DNA of 64,000 bases, from positions 377,411-441,410 of the forward strand of contig JADDTR010000013.1 in NCBI GenBank assembly GCA_015345905.1, read 5' to 3'. Source of the stretch: Aotearoamyces nothofagi. Taxonomy: Eukaryota; Ascomycota; Leotiomycetes; Leotiales; Tympanidaceae. This document shows, piece after piece, positions 21,980-33,832 of the stretch. The notes below the pieces were generated by a model. The model did not search any database. It was not told where the DNA came from and worked only from the letters and a program-made list of their open reading frames with translations. Positions within the stretch are counted from its first letter, which is position 1, and each line of letters starts with the position of its first letter. The position numbers and the translations under genes are program-made.

Positions 21980-24010
21980 CTCACATTTCCCAGTCACCGA
22001 ATGTGGCACGGCAGCCTTGACAAGGGTGTCGGGGCCACTGACATCATGCATTCCACATTCGGGGCCCTGCGCGGCGAGAGGCAGGAAGAATGGCAAGAAA
22101 TGGCAAGAATGGCGAGAATGGCTGCATCCCAGGGCATCACAGTGCATCCCAGGGCATCCCAGGGCATCCCAGGGCATCCCAGGGCATCCCAGGGCATCCC
22201 AGGGCATCCCAGGGCATCCCAAGTGCCGCACAGTACCCTACAGTACCCTACGCAGGACTTTACAGAGGCCTACTAGTAGTACTGTACAGTGCCATGGGCG
22301 CCAAAGCAATGCAGGGCCCGGCATAGGGTCCCTACACAGCGCAGCGCAGCGCAGCGCAGCACAGCAACACCAACGCCAATGCCAGTACCAATGCCAGTAC
22401 TTCCGTAATTGCGCTGCCGTCATTCGTCCGACAGGGCCAGGTGTCACTGTCGCCGCAGAGCGCAGAGCGCAGGCGCAACGCCAGCAAAACTTGGAATGGC
22501 TGGACGGGGACGGGGGCCTAACGAGGCAAGCAGGCAGGCATCGGCTGACGATGCCATGCGGGCGCCACAGGATCAACGTCCAGGCTGCTGATCCGCTGTC
22601 GCCAACGCCACACTCGGCGGCATCTCCTGCCCCGTCTCTGGCGCTTTTGCAGAGCTGCAGCGTTGCAGCGTTGCAGCGTCGCAGCGTCGCCACGCTGTGG
22701 CTGGTGAGTGGGGAGCGGGTGGGTGGTGTCGTCTGTCGTCTGTCGTCTGTCTACTGTCTACTGTCTACTGACTCTGCTGGCCCGACGCGGCATCTTGGCA
22801 AATGTTTATTTTATATTGTATCTTCTGTCTGCTTTCCACACCGGCTTGCGGACAGACAGCACAGCTCGGTGCCTCGTGGTGGCTCGGACGGCGTGCATTG
22901 GCAGGATCGGTGGAAGGAGGCTGGCGGCCTCTCTACGGCTAGAAGCAGTCGCTGTGCATCTCGTGACTGAGAAGGAGCCCAACTTGGCGCGGCAAGATAA
23001 GGGAGGCTCGATAGCCATCCCCCAGTGCCAAACATCGCCCGCCCAGCGATGCTCGGGCACCTGAGGTAGCTGGTAGCTGGTGGTTAGTGGTTGGTGGTTA
23101 GTGGTTGGTGGTGGGTGAGTAGCTAGTAGCTAGTCGCTAGCACTGGCCGAGGTCCTCGTAGTGAAAAGCTTCTTTTCTTCCTCCCTTTCCCTGCTTGTCG
23201 CACGGTATACAGGAGTCCGCTGGCTCTGCCTTTGGCTACGCGCTCTGCTGCCACGAGGACGCGCTCTGGCTCGCGCTCGCTCCTCTGTCCGATATGTGCA
23301 TGCACCGTAGCACTGCGGAGCGCGAGCATACGAGCAACGCAGGCTGGTCCCGGCTGACATGTCATTTCGGGTTCATCTCGAAATCATCTCGAGGACGGGG
23401 GCTGGGGGGATTGTGGAGGATGCCATTCGATGCCGTGTGACCCTCCCGTCGCACGCCTCCCGCCTCGATGAGCTGTTGCTGCAAGAAGGCGACACGGTGA
23501 GACGGGGCGAGACGGGGCCGTGATTAACCAAAATTAAAATAAACAGATTGCCTTGCTTTGTGGTCTCAAGTACCTGCTCTATGGAGCCATGGCACCCGAT
23601 GTACTTGTGCGGCATATACACTCGTACAGTCCAAACGACAGACGGCGTCTGCGGCTCGACGCCCCCGTTACTTGCGGTCTGCAGTCGGTACACAGTGCGG
23701 TACATCACAGTGCTCAAATCCACTACTGTACGGTGCATCAGATCATCCCCGGATTCGAGAGAGCTCCCCGAGCCTGCGATTGATCAAAGTCACGCATGGC
23801 ACGTATGGCATGTCCCGTCGCTCGGGCTGCGTTGCTGCGTGTGGACGCGCAGATGGCCACCATCGTGCCATGGAGAAGTCGTGATGGGGAAGTCCGGCAT
23901 CTCTTCCCGACTTGCCGGCTTCCTTGCGGCAACTACAGTATGTACTGTACTGTACAGGACCTTCCTTGTCGCCAGTCCCTTGTAGGTGCCCCATTTCTCT
24001 CCTTCCAGTA
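21980..24010. repeat. Low-complexity island 1
   Basis: Two kilobases of GC-rich, repeat-laden DNA begin about 250 bases upstream of the 64-aa gene. It holds a 10-bp minisatellite (22121-22220), GCGCA repeats (22336-22360), GTTGCAGC repeats (22660-22690), TCTGTCTACTG repeats (22736-22770), GGTAGCTGG/GGTTAGTGG repeats (23065-23130) and TACTGTACTGTACAG near 23940. Long frames crossing it are by-products of composition. No gene is seen from 21729 to 24280. Confidence 0.7.
22121..22220. repeat. 10-bp minisatellite AGGGCATCCC
   Basis: About ten head-to-tail units of AGGGCATCCC. The last seven (22151-22220) are identical and the first three vary. It is preceded by a short TGGCAAGAA-type repeat at 22088-22121. 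The identical units suggest recent slippage or homogenisation. Confidence 0.95.
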
Positions 24011-24280
24011 ACTTCCCTTTTAGACAAGCATGCCGCTGCGAATGCCCTACGCTGGAGGCATAGGAAGGCAAAATGGTTCTTCGGACACAAAGAGGCCTGT
24101 GTCCACGCGATGCTGAGATATGTGGAATTAATACTGTACGTCTTCATGATACATGAGAGGGGTAATCTAATCAGGCAGATGTATGTATTCATCGGCCACC
24201 ACCCCATTAACGCCTCCCATGCCATCTTCATAACGTCTCAACTCCAGTCCAATCTTTAAAAAATTATGTATTACGAGTTT

Positions 24281-26115
24281 CTAGGCCTTCTTGGCCTTCA
24301 CAGAAACCGACAATGCATCTCCTCTGAGACTCCCTCCGGCATTCTCTAGGCCCTCTCTCATCGCGCTCGACCTTTCGTCCCTTAGTCTTTTAATCCTGTC
24401 GCCACGTTCTCTCCTTCCCTTCTCCAACAGCCGCAAGCCAGCCGCAGCTTCGTCGTCCGTCTCTCTCCAGCTGCCTCTCCTGGTACTCTTACCGGCTTCA
24501 CCCCACATGCTGACTCTTTGTACCTTGCGAAGCTTCGTGAGTCCGTACCCACAAACAACGCCAGCAAATATGAATGACCAAGCTGTCACACCGAAGAAGC
24601 CGAGATCGGACTCTTCCATGAAATTCTTCAGATTCATCCCGTAGAGCGCCGCAATTAAGGCACCGGAACCAATCCCAAGCGTCCCGATAGAGAATTTGAG
24701 GTCCAGGAGCATGAGAGAGTTGCGGTTGGCGTCTAGAATAGCTTTTACTCTATATTTCTCCGTCAGTAATGGGGTCCATCAAACGAAATTGTTGTAGGGC
24801 ACTTACATCTCTTCGGTATTTCTGATATTGGATACCAGGTTACCAGACGCCTGAACTATCTCGTCACAGACCTTATGGTAAGATTCCAATAACATTTCGA
24901 CCTCTGTATGATCATCCTCGCCCCGGACTATATCATGCGACTTCTCAGTCAAATACATGGCTGCCAAATCATCATCTGCTTCCAAGAGCTCATCAATCGC
25001 ATCGCGCACGAGCTTCGCCTTTTGCTCAAACGAGCCTAATTTCTTGGAGTAGATAAGTAGATGCCGGAGCTTATCCCGATCAATGTCCTCTTCCAACTCC
25101 CGGAGTACTCGTACAACGGGCTCGCGTACGCCTTCGAACTCTCCTTCCAACCCCGACGTCACAGATATGAGGATTGCTTCGAGGGCACGGAATTCGTAAG
25201 GAAGCCCGCCTGCCGATGGGCTGTTCTGCTTTTGGCGAAGCTTGCCTTCAAGGTCATACATGAAGACGGATTGTGTGTAGGAGTCTGTGGTGCCGTACGC
25301 GTCAAAGACGAGCACGCGGTCAGCTTTAATAAGGCACCTTAGATGTAACAGATTGATAAGGATGGCGGATGGGCGAACGAGGATATGGGGGAGAATAGAG
25401 GAGTCGATTTTTCGGAGATCGCGAGGAAGGAGGCCGTACTGTTATTTAATTAGAACCGTCTCTAGTATGCGTAAGAGAATATAATATAATTTTGTACCTT
25501 GGCAATAAGTTCGCTTTTCTTGAACTCTCCATTGACCAACACTACATTTCCATTCTCATCAAACTCCGTACAGCGAAGTTTAGGCTCGTTCACAGCTTTC
25601 CCAGACATCGTACGCCCAAGATTGAACATTGAGCTCTCAACGTCGCCCTCATATGTCGGCATGTCTCCGGCCCTGAGCGGTCGCTGAGGATTGAGCTTCT
25701 TTCCTAGGAGCCGACGTATCCACCAGCTGTGGTCATTCGAACTGCGATGCATCCTAACTAACGTTTCTGCGCCTGACCTGGCATTTTTGCTCCGCTGCCG
25801 CAGAGGCTCTTTGGGCTGTGATCCGGAAGTAGCCACCCGGGGCCATAAGAAGTCGAGATTAAGGAACCCAGCCTCAATGACTGTAGGTCGCGCATCTGTA
25901 GTGGACAGGAATCTTGCTGCAGTTAAGGACCGCCTGGTTACAATTCTTGGCTTCAGTGGCGGGCCTCGTGGAGCTGCATGGTCGAAACCGAAACCTTGGG
26001 GATTTGGGCTGAAAAAACAAAATCCTTCAGATTGCGACCTCAGGAATTTGAGGAGGGTCGACGATGGCGCTGGGATATGCAGGTTAGACCGCATAGCATC
26101 TATGGGTAGTAGCAC
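24281..26115 (-). CDS. mrs2: Mitochondrial Mg2+ channel MRS2 (CorA family)
   Basis: A 572-residue protein from exons 25498-26115, 24807-25438 and 24281-24749; introns are 59 and 57 nt and the frame closes. The first ~75 residues are rich in Arg, Ser and aromatic residues with few acids, fitting a mitochondrial presequence (RRSLTAARFLST). The CorA-like core follows (YGLLPRDLRKIDSS, ILVRPSAILINLLHLR, NTEEIVKAILDANRNSLM). Near residue 453 the pore motif GMN is present in YGMNLKNFMEE, followed by the second membrane helix (FFGVTAWSFIFAGVVCGYG). The C-terminal tail is basic. It imports Mg2+ into the mitochondrial matrix as a homopentamer; yeast Mrs2 is also needed for group II intron splicing. Confidence 0.95.
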
Positions 26116-26394
26116 AGCGGCAGACAGGATCTCCTTTGTCTACAGAGCAAGAAGTAGAAATCCGGCTGCGGTATAGCGATGCTGGAGTGGAGCTCGGACG
26201 TCAAGACAAATCGCTAATCACATGACATTTTCTAGAACGTTATCATCAAACATTATCTACTAGCTACAGCTGTATACTATGCTTGTTAAAAATTGCACAG
26301 ATCAGATCTACGAAATACTCGGTAGCGGGCTAAATACTTCTAAAATGCAAGAGCATAGCTTAGTAATGCTGCTGAAATGAAATACCCCAAAATA

Positions 26395-27942
26395 TCATTG
26401 TGAGGATCGTCTGATAAGAGTATCCACCAGCTGATTGAATGTCTGAACCTTTGGTAGGCTTAGCCAATGCTCAATAAAGTCTTGTGACCATACCATCGCC
26501 TCCCTTTTCTCTACATTTGTCCGGCAATTTTGCTGTGCCGTGCGTTCAATCAGATCAAACCAGCTATCCCAAAGTGAGGTGTCACCGGGATATTGGCAAG
26601 CAATCATATCAAAAACCCTCGTCATTACTGCAAGTCTGTCGCCGCCAGAGTTTTGTACAGACCACTTCAATTTGGCCTCTGTGACAAAGCCGTGGAGATC
26701 AAGACAATGAAAAATGTACAAGACAGCAAGATTCCCATCTGATATAGCCTGATCAAGGCCTTGTCTCGCAACCTATTGCTAAGTCAGCACATCTTATACA
26801 ATATTGAGGACATTTATGAGCTCTGATAATGGAACGTACCTCGCCACTAGTGGAGTGGAATTGGTCCACTTGTGCACCAGCTCTAGTTAGCCAGAACAAG
26901 TGCAGGACCATTTCCTCGGACCATGGTCCACGCAGGAGGCTGTCTGGTATCTGAACACCGGGGTGTATTTTCAGGAAACCCTCCCATTTCCATGGTGGAC
27001 GGAGGAAATTTCTTGTGGCATCTAGACCTTGCTGGTTTGTTGAATCAAGGAATTCGGTATAATCTTCACCGAAGCTATTATCGTCGGTTTTCTCGTACCA
27101 TCGTGAAGGATGGTGTGGCGCAAAGGTACGTTGGAGTTGTGCAAGATTTGTAGAAAATGAGGTTCCAAGCAGAGAAGGGCCAAAGAGAGAGACATCCGTA
27201 GGTACGGAACAATCAATGGTAGACTGTTTCTTCTTAAACGTATAGTTAACTGCCGCCCGGCGGAGCCAAGTCTCTTCAGCTTTTCTCAACACAGATACAG
27301 TGGCCCATTGACAACGTAGCAACATTGTCTGTTACTGTACATTAGCCACCGACAATTCAGATGAATACGCAGACTCACCTGCATGGTTGGGTCACCTGGG
27401 GTAATGCGATCCGAATCCACAACTCTAGACGTTCGTTTCGTAGTTCTCGCAAGCTCGTAATAACTTTCCCATGTAGGTCCAAACACGGACATTATCGTTC
27501 TAACATAAACAGACTGACTTGATAGCTTTCCACCAATAACAGGGCTCGACCTTGGAAGTTCAAAATCCAGACAGAAGAAAAATATCTTTTCCAACAGCTC
27601 TATGGGCAGCTTCTCAAGCCCGGCCATTTTCCGCTTTGATTTGATGTTCTTGAGCGATCGTTGCTTTAAAGGCTTTGCAGGCATGGTCGAGGACGGCGTC
27701 GAGGATCGCGATGATTCCTCAGAGCCTATGGGCTTGGGGGGACGTCCAATCAGTCGGGGTCGCTGCTGGAGCATTAGCCAAGTCATTCTATCCAGTAAGG
27801 CTGGATGAAAGTGAGACTGCACGGCGTCATGGCGAGAAGCTCCACATTGGCCCTGGCAGTAACTTACTTTGTTGGTAGGAGCGACTGCGTCAGGGCGGCG
27901 ACTGCGCGTGTTCTTGCCAGGAACTCTGATCGGCGTCGGCAT
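26395..27942 (-). CDS. F-box-like hypothetical protein (441 aa)
   Basis: Four exons, 27868-27942, 27379-27762, 26840-27328 and 26395-26772, give 441 residues with a closed frame; introns are 105, 50 and 67 nt. A basic N-terminus (RPRLIGRPPKPIGS, KQRSLKNIKSKRK) leads to LEKLPIELLEKIFFFCLDFELPR at about residues 80-100, a typical F-box helix start. The remainder (WATVSVLRKAEETWLRRA, VLYIFHCLDLHGFVTEAK) looks helical and ankyrin-like in places but matches no family I can name. Such proteins are common in Leotiomycetes. Probable ubiquitin-ligase adaptor, by inference. A 34-bp palindrome lies about 80 bases upstream of the start. Confidence 0.7.
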
Positions 27943-28017
27943 GATCCCGACTGATTACCCAATGTTGTTGGCACCGATGAGTGCAGAAAAAATTACAATT
28001 CGAGATTTAATTTCGAA

Positions 28018-28051
28018 GGCGAGGCTACCAACACTTGTTGGTAGCCTCGCC
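28018..28051. repeat. 34-bp near-perfect palindrome
   Basis: Arms of 16 bases (GGCGAGGCTACCAACA and its exact reverse complement) flank a 2-base centre. It lies 76 bases upstream of the F-box-like gene on its promoter side. It could form a hairpin or be a dimer binding site; no T-run follows, so it is not a usual terminator. Confidence 0.9.
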
Positions 28052-28559
28052 ATGGATTTTAGCGAAGCCGCCGAAGCGTGCCACGAGGGGCCCGGCCGCA
28101 CGGCTCAGAAGTCAGAATCTACCAACCTCACTGCCAGCTGCTGATATCATTTACGACAGATGATTTACTCTTGGCCGGTATTGGCATCGCCCGGTGCACT
28201 GCAAGGCACATTGTTCTGAATGGCGGTGTTTGATGCAGCTTGTGTGCAGTAAGTGCCATGGTTCCATAAATATAATAGTTCACGATTCACGAATCCAAGA
28301 ATAAATCTATAAAAATATAAAAATATAAATTTTGGATTTCATAACCCAATCAACAATCGACTCGAGTATTTAACTTGCAACAAAGACACACCAGAGAAAG
28401 TTCAGGGTAGAAAAGTCCAAAGCGGCAAGGCCCTTACTACATTTTGAGCCTTTGTATCCCAAGGGCCATACACAAACGGTGAAACATATATAGAGATTAA
28501 AGGGAGGCTCGTCCATATCAGATCTCACTCAATAGGCTCCTGGCTGGATCCGTAACAGC

Positions 28560-29030
28560 CGAGTCAGCTCGGGTGCCTGTAACCATCAGCAAAATAGAAG
28601 TTCTACTGCTGCAACCTCACTGTTGACGGACCGACATTCTTCAACGGCCCGCTCATTCCCAATTGCACTCCCTCCATCTCGAGCCTCTGCAGATGGACGT
28701 GTAACAGGACGTGTTGTGGGTTTATGAGTGTATGGATGGATGTACTGTATATTATGAATGCATGGATGTATGGATGTACTGTATATGTATGTATACAATG
28801 GACGTGTAACGGGCGTGGCTGAGCTCAGCTGTGGCGGCCGAGATCCGACCACGACCATGTTGTGTTTAGCGCCGTCGCGCGTGCGGCGCCATCGACCGCC
28901 AGGGCCGAGCGAATTTGAGTGGGACATCCCCATCATACCTTCTTGGGACTGCGTTCTGCCACGTGAATACAATACTGTTTACTGTCTGCTGTCTACTGCT
29001 TATTGTGATATCTGATAACAACAACTGCGT
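28560..29030. repeat. Low-complexity island 2
   Basis: Lies in the divergent spacer between the F-box-like gene and LAS17. Contains repeats of GGATGTACTGTATAT (near 28738 and 28773), a pair of GGACGTGTAAC words (28694 and 28800) and TACTGTTTACTGTCTGCTGTCTACTGC near 28974. The rest of 27943-29261 is AT-rich and holds no gene. Confidence 0.6.
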
Positions 29031-29261
29031 CTGCCCTTTTCGTCAACCTCACACCCACAGAGAGGATGCATTAGCATGTTGGAAGCTCCCGACTCATCTC
29101 CCCTCTGAAGCTCCATGCTTGCTGGGAGCGCCTCGACACTGCGGAATTACACATATCGAAAACCGTGTCCACAACCTCGCCGAGCGCGGACGGAGGCGTG
29201 AGCAAAGACGTTCCTTGAATAGAACTATCAATAGGCCCGCGGGGTCCCACCTGTCTGCACG

Positions 29262-31372
29262 ATGCCTTCCATTCTTTCCGATAGCGACAAGGAAACAGTG
29301 AAGAGGAGTGTGCCTAGAACTGACAACAAAATCCAAGCTGTTGCTGTAGTGAAGCTTTATATCGCATATCCCAATCGGTCAAGATGGACATACACGGGCC
29401 TTCAGGGAGCCGCGGTTCTCGCAAACGATCTTATAGGAAATACATATTGGCTTAAGCTGGTAGACGTGTCGGTATGTTCTCTCCCGGACCTGCAGATCCG
29501 TATCCCCTCATTGTCTGAGCATGAATATTGAAAACACGATAGCCTGCCAGCCGTGGCGTTATATGGGATCAGGAAATATACGATAGCTGGTCTTACAACC
29601 AGGACCGGACGTTCTTCCATACTTTTGAAACAGAGAATTACTTAGCTGGGTTCTCGTTCACTGATGAAAAGGAGGCCAAGCAGTTCCTCAAGAAGATGGG
29701 CGATCGCGAGAAGAATGCTAGCAAGGCAACAAAAAGCAAACCTTTCATGGCACCTGGCCAAGCGATGGGCGCTGGAAGTGCACCTCACCATAAGCATGGC
29801 ATACTGGGGGGCCTGTTCAGTGGACATCGACACTCCTCAGCGCCTTCTGTGCAACAGACACCACCTCAATCGCCGCAAACATATCTACCACCACAGCAAA
29901 GCTACACGCGACCTACACAAAGTCATCGTCTCTCTGTTGGTAACACAAATGGCTTGGGCGGCTCTGAATATCCTCTACTGGACGCTATAGACCCGAACTG
30001 GAAGGATACATGGGGTGAAGAATTAAAAAAAATGGGTATCACGGATGATATGTTGCGTGACAACCAAGACTTTATTGCAAACTATATTCGAGGACAACAA
30101 GCTGCGGCTCCCGCAGTCCAAGAGACACCCGAACCCGAGACCCATCGAAGTAAACCACCACCGCCTCCTCCTCCTCCAGCAGCGCGTGCACAACCTATAA
30201 GCCCGCAAAGCACAGGGTTAAGCTCTAGCTCATCATCGGCGTCACGCCGTGGTCCACCTCCGGCACTTCCGGCAAGTCGAGCACCGAAAGCAGAGGTCGT
30301 GCAGAGGGAGCCTACCCCACCTCGTGAGCCATCTCCTCCAGGAGGCCCTCCCCCCAAATTTGCTGTACCGCCGGCTTTCCCAGATGCTGGGAAATTTGTC
30401 AATGCTCCTCCAACGCCGAGGCGAGCGCATGCAGCGACGGTCTCTAATCCTGGATCGCAACCCCCACTGCGGCCTCCCAAGACCCCTAATGATGATTACG
30501 AGCCTGGTGAGAGCGGATCAAAGTTTGGGGTACCGCCCCCGTTTTTAGGACAAAGATCTGCTGCCCCTCCTCCAACTCCTTCTCGGGGTCCAGTTCCGCC
30601 CGTGCCACCTCCTCGAAACACCCCATCTCAAGCACCAGCACACTCGAATGCTCACTCAGTTGCCCCAGCTAGCATTCCTCCGCCACTACCACCAAAAACA
30701 CCAAATGCTCCAAGTCCAGTTACAAATTCAGTTCCCCCAATGGCACCTCCCTTACATCCATCTTCTTCTAGGCCAGTCCCTCTGCTACCTTCAAGAGATA
30801 GCGTGCCTCCATCCCCACTACGAGAAAGTGGCCCTCCACCACCTCCTCTCCCTTCATTTTCTGGGGGACTACCACCATCTCCACCGCCTCCGCCGCCTCT
30901 CCCAGGCGGCTCTGGGCCTCCTGCCCCCCCGCCGCCTCCGCCGCCTCCAGGAAGTTTCGGACCGCCAGCTCCGCCGCCGCCAGCTCCTCCCAATCGTGAT
31001 TCGGGCTATGCATCTGGTGGACCAGCACAAGCTCTTCCGCACCCGACAGGTGACCGCTCCGATCTCCTATCGGGCATCAAGCAGGCTGGGGGGATCGGCG
31101 CACTCAAAAAAGTCGATCGCAGCAAAGTCAGAGATCGAAGCGCTGCGATAGTTCCAGGCAGCACAGATACTGGCCCGGCGGGAAGTGGCTTACCGCCTGC
31201 AGGCGCAGCACCTAGTGGCGGAGGAGGATTGGCAGATGCACTCGCGCAGGCGCTGAATAAGAGAAAGCAGAAAGTTAGTGCTAGTGGTAAGTGCTTTTAC
31301 AACCCTTTAACTACCTGAGCGTGCACAAGCTAACAATGTGCAGATGACGAAGCAGACGATGATGAATGGTAG
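29262..31372 (+). CDS. las17: WASP homologue, actin nucleation promoter
   Basis: A 660-residue Las17/WASP from exons 29262-29471, 29543-31286 and 31344-31372; introns are 71 and 57 nt and the frame closes. The WH1/EVH1 domain spans about residues 1-120 (KIQAVAVVKLYIAYPNRSRW, TYTGLQGAAVLANDL, then GVIWDQEIYDSWSYNQDRTF). A long Pro-rich region with PPPPPP blocks follows to about residue 560 and should bind SH3 proteins and profilin. A WH2 motif is at about 574-600 (LLSGIKQAGGIGALKKV). The last, tiny exon supplies the acidic end DDEADDDEW with the terminal Trp that contacts Arp2/3. It drives actin patch assembly in endocytosis and hyphal growth. The nine-residue last exon is essential for function yet easy to miss. 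Confidence 0.95.
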
Positions 31373-31912
31373 ATGCGAAAGTACTTTTGAGTAGTAGCAA
31401 TTCAATGATTTGGGGGATTTAGCACTCGTCACAGTAAGGCGAGGTAATAGTGCACATATACATTTATCGTGCAGCGCTACAGGTTGAAAGCAAATGATTG
31501 ATCACAAGGTTGATCAAGGAAGGAGCGTTAAGTCGCCTTCACGTCGTGTGCATCAAGATTGTACTTTAGATTCCACAAAAGAACTAGAAATCTCGTGATC
31601 TGATCAGAAAATATCTATTCATTCGCAATGTATAATGCAGTGCAGTGGACAATGTAGCAACACTTTTGATATCCTCGTCCTCAGACTGTAGACCCGCAAG
31701 CTCATGCCGCATTATTCGGAAAATAGATAAGACGGAAGTGTCCAGAACGGCATGTGCACGGCGTCTCTCCCACCGCACATACATCGTCCTGGCGAGATGG
31801 AATAAGAAACAGCACTGTCGAGTTCGCTTTCTGTTACAGAATCGTTTGAGAGAAGACAGTCCACCAACCCCAAGATGTGGTGATATCACAGCAGATTCCA
31901 AAAAGAACCGGC
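31373..31912. other. Convergent intergenic region
   Basis: Between the ends of LAS17 and eIF1A. No frame with protein character, no repeat. Confidence 0.5.
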
Positions 31913-32562
31913 TCAGATCTCATCGACATCAACAACCTTTCCGTCCTTTCCATCCTCACTACCACTTTCACTTCTATCCTCGTCGAACTCGAAGTTGCAG
32001 TCTCCGTCGCCTTCTTGTCCATACGTGTCGGTCTCGTTGATCTTCGCGCTCTCGGGCAGTTCGCCATATGCCTTCAGCGAACGAGCTTCATCTGCGGAGT
32101 ACTTTAGGATGACGTCGCCTTTCTCGTCTTGATAGTCGCGTAGAGACAAAAGGATAATATCGCCTTGATTGATCCAGACCTTCTTGCGCAGTTTGCCGCG
32201 GATATGTGCGAGACGCTTCGAGCCATCGAAGCAGAGGGCCTCAAGACGGCCGTTGCCAAGCATTTTCAGGACTTGGGCGTACTCTGCGAGGTTGTTAGGA
32301 TGAACGGGACGGAGAATACTGGTTGATGTCGGACGGCAGTGTGCGTGGCAGGGTCTTAGAGGTGGGAGAACGGAGAAAGTTGCCTACCTTGGCCTTCCTC
32401 CTTGAAGGTGAGTTCACGCTTCTCGTTGTCGTTCTCGTTCTTACCACGACGACGATTCTTTCCTCCCTATTGACAACAGCGGTAAGTCTCTATTCAGGGC
32501 AACCATGATGCCGCTAGGACGAAGCGGCTAGGGTTTCTCACCTTTCCCTTATTCTTAGGCAT
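31913..32562 (-). CDS. tif11: Translation initiation factor eIF1A
   Basis: A 156-residue eIF1A from exons 32542-32562 (MPKNKGK), 32388-32466 and 31913-32283, with introns of 75 and 104 nt. The basic N-terminal tail [20 protein letters not shown] is the family hallmark. The OB fold follows ([60 protein letters not shown]). The C-terminus is acidic and ends DVDEI, the conserved DIDDI-like tail that binds eIF5B. It acts on the 40S subunit in scanning and start selection. Length agrees with yeast Tif11 (153). The seven-codon first exon is typical for this gene class. Confidence 0.96.
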
Positions 32563-33003
32563 ATTAACTGTAAGCCTTTGTTAGATTTGTTGGTGTATTC
32601 GTCTTCTTCGACTGGATATAAGGCTGAAGATATATTAATTGCTTGTAGTAGGATCGTCCTTGATTGACGGTGAGGCGAAGGTAGTGAAATGCTAAACCCG
32701 GCGCCTAAAGTTTGTAGTGGGGTGAATTTCTTTCGCAGCGTCACAAGGATGACTAAGCCGATTGATTCGATCCCGGTGCCTTTTGGGTGGCCACTGATGC
32801 GAAATGCATTACACGACGCGGCAATCAGGGAAATCTGTCCTTGTAGTCCACCAGCAGCAGCTCTTGTCGGTGGCGGATCTCATCAACATCTTTTGTTTTC
32901 GAAGGTCGGCCTGTGGTATTATGGTTGGGCATTGGTAAAGGATAATAAGCAGCAAAGCTCAGCAATGCCAGCCGAAATCTTCCATCATCATCCTCCTTCC
33001 TAG
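32563..33003. promoter_or_regulatory. Divergent promoter of eIF1A and the 193-aa gene
   Basis: A 441-bp shared upstream region. A pyrimidine-rich CCTCCTTCCTAG sits directly before the ATG at 33004; it could be a splice acceptor, which would put an upstream exon in this stretch. I could not identify one. Confidence 0.35.
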
Positions 33004-33585
33004 ATGCCTCCCGTGCAAAGCCTTCCCGGCCCAACGAGTTTGAGGGATATTGCCATCCGAGGGGTCACTGTCCTTCAGGTTAAATGGGCGCCGCATCATG
33101 CCCTCGCCCTGAATGCCCAGCGCTACATTGAAACTCGACATCATCCACAACACGAGAAGATCAAGAGACGGTGGTTCGCGCGGACGGATCCTTTCTGGTG
33201 GAACTGTCTCATGTCAACGAAAGCCGGGGGGAATAAGAGAGTTGTGCGAGGGTGGCTCAACAACCGTGCAAGAGTTGCGATTACAGAAGCTTTGAAGAAG
33301 AAGGGATATTCCAAGTTTGGGGCTCGACTTCCTGGAGCTGCAGAATCGGAAAGCACCCCAAAGGGGGAGCTTATAGGCTCTGCACACTTCTTAGTACGGG
33401 AGGAATTGCTTCACACCGGCTGGGATGATTTGTGCCAGCAAGCAGATCTCATCATCGCCGAGTTCGAGAAAAGGCAGAGGAGATGGGAGGATGCTAATTC
33501 TATTCCCTGGCGCGCTGTTTACAGTACCCAACTTGGGCTAAATATTCCATTCAATCTCCCATCCAAACGCTTTAGGCGGCCCTAG
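33004..33585 (+). CDS. Uncharacterised 193-aa protein
   Basis: Single-exon frame with an in-frame stop directly before the ATG, so the start is firm unless an upstream exon is spliced at the CCTAG just before it. The protein is basic and rich in Trp, Arg and His in its first half (VQ/VKWAPHHALALNAQRYIE, KIKRRWFARTDPFWWNCL), then helical (VVRGWLNNRARVAITEALKK, LLHTGWDDLCQQADLII). No signal peptide or membrane helix. Its overall style, basic with scattered Trp, recalls mitochondrial or ribosome-associated proteins, but I do not recognise it. It shares a promoter region with eIF1A. Confidence 0.7.
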   Translation: MPPVQSLPGPTSLRDIAIRGVTVLQVKWAPHHALALNAQRYIETRHHPQHEKIKRRWFARTDPFWWNCLMSTKAGGNKRVVRGWLNNRARVAITEALKKKGYSKFGARLPGAAESESTPKGELIGSAHFLVREELLHTGWDDLCQQADLIIAEFEKRQRRWEDANSIPWRAVYSTQLGLNIPFNLPSKRFRRP

Positions 33586-33832
33586 ATACCCTCTGCCTAG
33601 ATTTAAATAAATAAAACCACCAAGGGACATTTAAGCCCCTTCACGTTGATATCAAAAATAAAATGATGGTGACGCGCCTAATCTAGGAGTCCTAGCGAGG
33701 TTCGCGCAGCCTTGCCGAAATGTCAATTGCGGCTTAGAAGCTGTGGAAGGTTACGAGTGATAGCTTTAGTCGCTCGCGACAGATCTCCAACTCGACTTTC
33801 AACCCTCAACTTACAATTCAAGCAACGCCAAC

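Noticed and set aside
21939-22970. 343-aa plus-strand open frame over island 1
   Set aside because: It reads through the 10-bp minisatellite, which is open in several frames, and through other simple repeats. Composition explains it; no domain or splice support.
28018-28051. Palindrome as an intrinsic terminator
   Set aside because: No T-run follows on either strand and such terminators are not used for Pol II genes in fungi.
32700-32785. tRNA-like segment with a GATTCGATCCCGG box
   Set aside because: The acceptor arm nearly pairs, but the T stem does not and no anticodon arm can be drawn.
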